From the NCBI GenBank assembly GCA_016210895.1, contig JACQTG010000097.1, positions 1 to 6,861 of the forward strand: a stretch of 6,861 nucleotides of DNA, in the 5' to 3' direction. The translations under genes and the position numbers were made by a program. This document shows, in pieces, positions 1-4,337 of this stretch (positions are counted from its first letter, which is position 1; each line of letters begins with the position of its first letter). Below the pieces are notes generated by a model that saw nothing but the letters and a program-made list of their open reading frames with translations, was not told the origin of the DNA and did no database searches. This DNA is from Acidobacteriota bacterium (GTDB lineage Bacteria; Acidobacteriota; Terriglobia; Acidoferrales; 2-02-FULL-67-57).

Positions 1-696
1 ACCTTCCAGCTGCGGGAGGGGATCCACCAGTCGGTGATCAACGTCTTCGGGCGGGTCACCACCATGACCGGGCGCATCGTGCAGACCTTCGAGGACGTCA
101 TCCGGCTGGATGTGCCCCCGGCGCTGTTTGCGGGCAGCTTGCAGGAGTCGGCGGTGTACCAGAAGACGGTGCCGCTGCGGCCCGGGCTCTACAAGCTCAA
201 CCTGGTGCTGAAGGACCTGAACAGCGGCAACGTGGGGACGCTCGAGCAGCGCCTGGTCGTGCCCCGCTTCGCAGAGGAGCAGCTCGCCCACTCCAGCCTC
301 ATCCTGGCCGACTTAATCGAACGCGTCCCGGCCAAGAACGTGGGCAGCGGCCAGTTCGTCATCGGGGACACCAAGGTCCGCCCGGCGGTGGACGAGAAGT
401 TCACCCCCGACGACCGCATGGGCATCTACCTGCAGGTCTATAACCTCGGCGTCAGCGAGCAGACCCACAAGCCCGACGCGGTCATTGACTACACCATCCG
501 CAAGGGCGAAGAGACCGTTTTCGCTTACTCGGAAACCACCGCCCAGCTGGAGCGCGCCGGGCAGCAAATCACGCTCGAAAAGGTGCTCGGCCTGGGCACC
601 CTCGCCCCCGGGGAGTACACGCTCGACATCAAGATCACCGACCACGTCCGCCAGCAGACCATCAGCCCCTCGGCCCACTTTTCCGTCACTCGGTAG
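1..696 (+). CDS. GWxTD domain-containing protein, C-terminal part (5' truncated by window)
   Basis: The frame is open from base 1 (reading TFQLREG...) to TAG at 694-696, giving 231 residues, so the true start lies upstream. A GTG at 34 is only an internal valine codon. The visible part is beta-rich and matches what I recall of the C-terminal region of acidobacterial GWxTD-domain proteins. It has a segment reading RPGLYKLNLVLKDLNSGN, then RLVVPRF, then SSLILADLIERVP, GSGQFVIGDTKVRP and a final LAPGEYTLDIKITD strand pair ending in ISPSAHFSV. The paired 'PGxYxLxxxxxD' motifs look like repeated beta-sandwich modules. The GWxTD motif itself would be N-terminal and is not in the window. These proteins are usually exported and of unknown biochemical role. 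The high GC matches the kinase gene. The family call rests on recognised motifs; function is unknown. Confidence 0.8.
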   Translation, partial: TFQLREGIHQSVINVFGRVTTMTGRIVQTFEDVIRLDVPPALFAGSLQESAVYQKTVPLRPGLYKLNLVLKDLNSGNVGTLEQRLVVPRFAEEQLAHSSLILADLIERVPAKNVGSGQFVIGDTKVRPAVDEKFTPDDRMGIYLQVYNLGVSEQTHKPDAVIDYTIRKGEETVFAYSETTAQLERAGQQITLEKVLGLGTLAPGEYTLDIKITDHVRQQTISPSAHFSVTR

Positions 697-708
697 CGTG
701 CCGTCTCG

Positions 709-727
709 GTTGGGCTTCTTACCCAAC
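709..727 (+). terminator. Possible weak terminator hairpin after the GWxTD gene
   Basis: GTTGGG (709-714) pairs with CCCAAC (722-727) around a 7-base loop, 12 bases after the stop codon. The bases that follow are only moderately T-rich (TTGCGTTGACTT), so this is not a convincing intrinsic terminator. It also sits just upstream of the putative promoter of the next gene, as expected for a boundary between two transcription units. Confidence 0.3.
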
Positions 728-732
728 TTGCG

Positions 733-762
733 TTGACTTGCCTGGTGGGCCCGGCCTAAGAT
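733..762 (+). promoter_or_regulatory. Putative sigma70-type promoter of the NHL-repeat gene
   Basis: TTGACT at 733-738 matches five of six bases of the -35 consensus. TAAGAT at 757-762 matches four of six of the -10 consensus, and the spacer is 18 bases. Transcription would start near 769, leaving a leader of about 20 bases before the ATG at 789. No clear Shine-Dalgarno sequence is visible in that leader. Found by eye only. Confidence 0.45.
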
Positions 763-788
763 TCCGCGCAATTCGTTACGGCTCGCCG

Positions 789-2726
789 ATGAGGGGCAAG
801 GTGTTCCGTAGCTCGCTCCTGCTATTGCTCTCCCTCCTCTTAGCCAGGGATTCAGCCTTTGCCCAGATTCCTCGCGTGGATTCCATTGAGCCGACTCAAG
901 GCCCCATTGCTGGCGCGACGAGAGTAACCATCCGGGGGGCGAACTTCACCGGGGCCACTATCACAATCAACCGGACACCTGTTACTCCCACGGTGCACTT
1001 CGATTCCGAGATTCAATTCGTCACCCCTTCGCAAGAGAGCGGGATTGCGCTGATCAGGATTAGCAAAGGACAGGACAGAGCCTTTGCAGAATTCCTTTAT
1101 GTTCCGCCACGGTTAGAGCAACTTCCCCCGGGTCACATCACAACCGTCGCCGGCGGCCGCAATTTCTTCGGCGACGGCCGGCCAGCCACGGAGGCCATGA
1201 TAGAAACCGCCGGGACTCTAGCCCTCGACAGTGCGGGAAACATGTACATCCCCGAAGCTGAGCAGGGGAGAATTCGGCGCGTGCGCGCCGATGGCGTTAT
1301 CGAAACTTTTTCGGGTACGGGTGTTAATGGCAGTGCGGGCGATGGAGGCCCGGCGACGGAGGCCCAATTTCAATTTCCTCGGGGCGTCGCAGTTGATACC
1401 TTCGGCAACCTCTTCGTCGCCGATCAAAACAACTTCAACGTAAGGCGCATCGATGCCACCACTGGAACCATCACAACCTTTGCGGGAACGGGAAGCTTTG
1501 GCTTTTCGGGAGATGGCGGGCTGGCGACACAAGCCCAGTTCAGGAAGCCAAACAAAGTCGTGGTCGCTCAGGACGGCGTTGTTTACATCTTGGATTCTGT
1601 AGACCATCGCATTCGCCGCGTGGGGTTGGATGGAATCGTCAGCACATTTGCGGGAACCGGAACACCGGGGTTTTCCGGTGATGGCGGACCTGCCACCGAG
1701 GCACAGTTCTTTATCAACCAGGAAGACGGCGGGGGACTGGCCGTGGACGCCGCCGGCAATCTCTATCTGGCGGACACGGGCAACGGACGCGTGCGGAGGA
1801 TAGACAAGAACACCGGAATTATAAGCACGGTAGGTCTTGCCAACTCGGTGCGTGCAGTGACAGTTGATTCTTCAGGAAGCATTTGGTTCGCTCCCAACGT
1901 TCCCGAAGGCTCAAGGATTGTTGCCGTGAATCCGAGCGGTGCCACGTTGGCGAGTTTCGGGAGCGGGGACGGATTCAGTGAAGATGGTGTGCCCGCCAGC
2001 ACCGCTCCTCTAGGGTTTATTGAAGGGCTGCAGATCGATGGGAATGGCAACATCCTGTTTACGGAGTTAGAAAGCTCTCGTGTCCGGCGGATCAACGTCC
2101 AGACGGGATTGTTGGAAACTGCGGCGGGCATGGGACCGCGGATCATCAACGAAACCGGACCAGCAACTCGGGCGATTTTAAATATCGCCTATAGTGACAT
2201 TCTTTTCCTTCCCAGTGGAGAGCTTTTGGTGGCGGATTCTGGCAATGCTCTGGTGCGCAAGGTTGATCCTCAAGGCAACATCAGCACGTTCGCTGGAAAC
2301 GGCTTCATTGGCTTCGGCTCCGTTAACCCGAATCTGGGCGAAGTAGGGCCAGCCTCAGAAGTCTCCATTGTGGCCCAGGGGTTAGAGTTGGAACGGGACG
2401 GCAGCATCTTGATAACTGCCGGCGCTCTTTTGCGGTTGGACCAGGAGGGGTTGATACGGGTGGTTGCTGGCCGAGGGGTACAGTACGGTTTCTCCGGAGA
2501 TGGAGGGCCAGCAGTGGACGCCACTTTTAGAGGCCTCCAGGATGTCGCTGTAGATCAGAATGGCAACATCTACGTTGTGGACACAAACAACAACCGGATT
2601 CGGCGAATCGATCGTGAAACTAGCATTATTACTACCGTAGCTGGAAGCGGTCCGTCCGTCCCTACCGAGGGCTTTGGCCAGGGCTCCTCTGCGGGGATGG
2701 TGGCCCGGCAACACTGGCCTGCCTAA
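789..2726 (+). CDS. Secreted IPT/TIG and NHL-repeat beta-propeller protein, N-terminal part (frameshifted)
   Basis: This 645-residue frame is the front of an exported propeller protein. I chose ATG 789 because it opens a typical signal peptide: MRGKVFR, then a hydrophobic core SSLLLLLSLLLA, then a likely signal peptidase I cut after AFA (residue 25). The TTG at 738 would add 17 residues in front of the signal peptide and overlaps the -35 box. Residues about 29-104 form an IPT/TIG Ig-like domain (DSIEPTQGPIAGATRVTIRG, GANFTG). From residue 116 there are nine full NHL repeats and the start of a tenth. Each follows the pattern ITTVAGTG..GFSGDGGPAT..VAVD..GNLYVAD..NNRIRRID..TG. NHL propellers usually serve as binding scaffolds; no catalytic motif is visible and the ligand is unknown. 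The reading frame breaks at residue 635: the last ten residues (MVARQHWPA and just before) are out of frame and end at TAA 2724-2726. The proper continuation is in the frame ending at 4156. Base composition is noticeably lower in GC than the flanking genes. Confidence 0.88.
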   Translation: MRGKVFRSSLLLLLSLLLARDSAFAQIPRVDSIEPTQGPIAGATRVTIRGANFTGATITINRTPVTPTVHFDSEIQFVTPSQESGIALIRISKGQDRAFAEFLYVPPRLEQLPPGHITTVAGGRNFFGDGRPATEAMIETAGTLALDSAGNMYIPEAEQGRIRRVRADGVIETFSGTGVNGSAGDGGPATEAQFQFPRGVAVDTFGNLFVADQNNFNVRRIDATTGTITTFAGTGSFGFSGDGGLATQAQFRKPNKVVVAQDGVVYILDSVDHRIRRVGLDGIVSTFAGTGTPGFSGDGGPATEAQFFINQEDGGGLAVDAAGNLYLADTGNGRVRRIDKNTGIISTVGLANSVRAVTVDSSGSIWFAPNVPEGSRIVAVNPSGATLASFGSGDGFSEDGVPASTAPLGFIEGLQIDGNGNILFTELESSRVRRINVQTGLLETAAGMGPRIINETGPATRAILNIAYSDILFLPSGELLVADSGNALVRKVDPQGNISTFAGNGFIGFGSVNPNLGEVGPASEVSIVAQGLELERDGSILITAGALLRLDQEGLIRVVAGRGVQYGFSGDGGPAVDATFRGLQDVAVDQNGNIYVVDTNNNRIRRIDRETSIITTVAGSGPSVPTEGFGQGSSAGMVARQHWPA

Positions 2727-3109
2727 ATACTCCACTTGGGGTGGTGGTTGACAGCGCGGCCAATCTGTTCATCGCTGACAGCTTCAACTTCCGCATCCGC
2801 AGGGTGGACCCGAGCGGAACGATAACGACGTTTGCGCAGGTGGGCGTCTTTCCGACCAAACTGGTGTTTGACGAGAGCGGCAATCTCTATGGAATCTTCG
2901 GAACCTCGGTTGACAAAATTAGCCCGGACGCGATTTTCACGAGGATCGCAGGAGGGAGCAATTTCGGTTTCTCGGGCGACGGGGGCCCTGCGCTGGAAGC
3001 TGAGATCAATGCACCGTTATTTGCTTCGGGAGTCGCCATCGACGAACAAGGCAATTTGTTCTTCACAGACACAGGGAACCGGCGGGTCCGGGCGGTGCGG
3101 TTTGGGGCG
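1134..3109 (+). repeat. Twelve tandem NHL repeats (protein level), probably two six-bladed propellers
   Basis: Reading across the frameshift, I count about twelve consecutive NHL units of roughly 38-65 residues. They begin with ITTVAGG (1134) and end with the unit whose last strand reads NRRVRAVRF (about 3109). Most carry a GFSGDGGPAT-like loop followed by VAVD..GN(L/I)(Y/F) and (N/R)R(I/V)RR(I/V)D. Units 5 (1818-1940) and 11 (2819-2932) both lack the GDGGPAT loop and are short. Units 4 and 10 are the longest. Units 7 and 8 keep only degenerate GPA remnants of the loop. Twelve units fit two six-bladed propellers. The unit count was made by eye. Confidence 0.75.
2691..2699 (+). other. One-base frameshift joining the two halves of the NHL gene
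   Basis: In the upstream frame the codons read gcg ggg atg gtg and end in TAA 28 bases later. Shifting back one base inside the GGGG run (2693-2696) gives ggg gat ggt ggc ccg gca aca. This reads GDGGPAT followed by LACLNTPLGVVVD, exactly the conserved NHL loop and strand expected here. Adding one G to the run, or a -1 slip on it, restores one frame of about 1122 residues (635 from the first part, 487 from the second). Causes could be a homopolymer sequencing or assembly error, a genuine inactivating deletion, or, less likely, programmed slippage. Confidence 0.9.
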
Positions 3110-4156
3110 GTGCTGGCGCCGCCGAATGCCACGATTGAGGCGACGCGGGGGACGCCGCAGACTGTCAGGGTCAATAACGAGTTGTTGCTCGCCCTAGAAG
3201 CCACGGTGCGGTACGAGACCGGTCAGCCCGCAGCGGGGGTTCGCGTGGACTTCACCGCCCCACCCGCGTTCAGCCCTTCGTGCCTCTCCGGGAGCAGCAC
3301 AACTTTCAGCGCTTTGACCGACCGGAACGGGAAAGCCCAGGTGCGCTGCGTGGCCAATGGGGCGGTAGGCTCCTACACCATTACGGCCACGCCGCTCGGG
3401 TCGAGCGTGAGCGCGAGTTTTTCGCTCACCAATACTTCCGCCCAGGTGCCGACCACGAACCCGCTGCCAACGGCGAATTTCCTGACACTCATCCCGCATA
3501 GCGCCGTCGGGGGAGGCTACCTGACGCGGGTGTTCGTCACCAACCTAACCAGCAACTCGAATCAGCTCACCATCAACCGGATTGCCCAGAACGGCGGCTT
3601 GGTGGCCAGCAGTACACTAACTCTACAAGCGGCGGCGACGTTGCTCGTGGCTGACAGCGAAACGCGCCGCACCCAGGCGCTCACCTTCGAATGGTTTGCC
3701 ATTGGCTCCGAGCTGCCGATTGCCGCCTCGGCGCTGTTTGACTTCGAAGGCGGCTCGGTGGGCCTCGATCCCAACATCCGCCAAGCGGTGGGGACGCTGG
3801 CCGCGCCCTCGCTTCCCGCCTTCACCGCTCCGGTGCGGTTTGACCCCGCTACTTTCGCCACCATCGGGCTGGCCCTGGCCAACCCCAACGCCTCTGCGAC
3901 TACCGTGACCTTGAAGCTGATTGACCAGAACGGGACCGTCGTGGCCACCGACAGCACGCTCACCCTGGCGGCCTTCGCCCAGACCGCCTTTGTGGTGAGC
4001 GACCGGGCGGCCTTCAGCAGCCTGGTGGCGGGGGGTTTTCTAGGGTCGCTGGCGGTGACGACGGCGGACGCCAACCTGCCGGTGAGCGCGCTGGTGGTGG
4101 GCGGCGTGGGGAACGACCTCTTCTCGCTGCCGGTAGTTTCAGGAACCGCGCGCTGA
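2741..4156 (+). CDS. NHL-repeat protein, C-terminal part: last blades, Ig-like domain, duplicated C-terminal domain (frameshifted)
   Basis: This frame continues the propeller gene that starts at 789. The GTG at 2741 is simply the first start-like codon. NHL-type coding runs back to 2693, no ribosome binding site is evident before 2741, and there is no signal peptide, so it is unlikely to be a separate gene. Counting from the GTG, residues 1-123 finish NHL unit 10 and give units 11 and 12. Residues about 133-233 look like a bacterial Ig-like (Big-type) domain with ATVRYETGQPAAGVRVDF, ALTDRNGKA and GSYTITATP; its Cys181 and Cys203 could form a disulfide. Residues about 247-466 are a beta-rich domain with two related halves. 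It starts FLTLIPHSAVGGGYLTRVFV and resembles C-terminal modules I recall from secreted acidobacterial proteins. No LPXTG anchor or C-terminal membrane helix is seen, so the fused protein is probably released or held at the cell surface by other means. GC rises from about 3090 onward. Stop is TGA 4154-4156. Confidence 0.82.
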   Translation: MVVDSAANLFIADSFNFRIRRVDPSGTITTFAQVGVFPTKLVFDESGNLYGIFGTSVDKISPDAIFTRIAGGSNFGFSGDGGPALEAEINAPLFASGVAIDEQGNLFFTDTGNRRVRAVRFGAVLAPPNATIEATRGTPQTVRVNNELLLALEATVRYETGQPAAGVRVDFTAPPAFSPSCLSGSSTTFSALTDRNGKAQVRCVANGAVGSYTITATPLGSSVSASFSLTNTSAQVPTTNPLPTANFLTLIPHSAVGGGYLTRVFVTNLTSNSNQLTINRIAQNGGLVASSTLTLQAAATLLVADSETRRTQALTFEWFAIGSELPIAASALFDFEGGSVGLDPNIRQAVGTLAAPSLPAFTAPVRFDPATFATIGLALANPNASATTVTLKLIDQNGTVVATDSTLTLAAFAQTAFVVSDRAAFSSLVAGGFLGSLAVTTADANLPVSALVVGGVGNDLFSLPVVSGTAR

Positions 4157-4184
4157 CATTCGGGATCACTCGGCCATTTTCACC

Positions 4185-4202
4185 CAAGGCGGGTCGGCCT
4201 TG
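4185..4202 (+). terminator. Weak hairpin downstream of the NHL gene
   Basis: CAAGGC (4185-4190) pairs with GCCTTG (4197-4202) around a 6-base loop, 28 bases after the stop. No T-run follows (CCGCGGGTT), so if termination happens here it is probably not a classical intrinsic terminator. Confidence 0.25.
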
Positions 4203-4222
4203 CCGCGGGTTACCAAAAAGCA

Positions 4223-4251
4223 GAGACCGTCTACGGATTTTGGGATAGAAT
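4223..4251 (+). promoter_or_regulatory. Possible promoter of the histidine kinase gene
   Basis: TAGAAT at 4246-4251 matches five of six bases of the -10 consensus. With a 17-base spacer the -35 position (GAGACC, 4223-4228) matches only three of six, so support rests mainly on the -10 box. It sits in the least GC-rich part of the spacer. A start near 4258 would give an untranslated leader of about 80 bases that contains the hairpin at 4264-4299. Confidence 0.3.
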
Positions 4252-4263
4252 CGGTGCGTATCC

Positions 4264-4299
4264 CCCTCGGGGGCGGACGACCCGCTGGCCGCCCGAGGG
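4264..4299 (+). promoter_or_regulatory. GC-rich hairpin in the leader of the histidine kinase gene
   Basis: CCCTCGGG (4264-4271) plus CGG (4274-4276) pairs with CCGCCCGAGGG (4289-4299). This gives 11 base pairs, a 2-base bulge (GG 4272-4273) and a 12-base loop. It ends about 26 bases before the G-rich ribosome binding site. A small CAGC/GCTG hairpin follows (4303-4315), and CCGCTGG occurs twice (4282-4288, 4310-4316). It could be a translational control element, a protein-binding palindrome or a terminator-like structure; no known riboswitch class was recognised. Confidence 0.35.
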
Positions 4300-4325
4300 C
4301 GACAGCAAGCCGCTGGGCGTGAATC

Positions 4326-4337
4326 GGGGGGAGGAGA
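4326..4337 (+). promoter_or_regulatory. Ribosome binding site of the histidine kinase gene
   Basis: A purine-rich run of G residues followed by GAGGAGA lies directly before ATG 4338. The GGAGG core (4330-4334) is only 3 bases from the start codon, tighter than usual. An in-frame TGA at 4320-4322 rules out any start upstream of 4323, so ATG 4338 is the first usable start in this frame. Confidence 0.7.

Noticed and set aside
313..771. Minus-strand open frame opposite the GWxTD gene end
   Set aside because: It crosses the stop codon and spacer of a well-supported plus-strand gene and shows no domain or plausible start context.
738..788. TTG at 738 as start of the NHL gene
   Set aside because: It overlaps the likely -35 box and would put 17 residues before a perfectly placed signal peptide that begins at ATG 789.
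2685..2730. Programmed -1 ribosomal frameshifting
   Set aside because: There is no classical X XXY YYZ heptamer in the right phase and no strong downstream stem or pseudoknot. A simple indel in a G run is the more economical explanation, though slippage cannot be excluded.
2741..2746. GTG at 2741 as an independent start for a separate gene
   Set aside because: It lies mid-strand in an NHL unit whose conserved GDGGPAT loop is encoded just upstream in the same frame. No ribosome binding site or signal peptide is present.
4273..4285. ACGA-capped hairpin resembling half of a guanidine-II (mini-ykkC) motif
   Set aside because: That class needs two small hairpins with ACGR loops. Only one ACGA is present, its short stem needs a bulge, and the gene downstream is not a guanidine-related transporter or enzyme.
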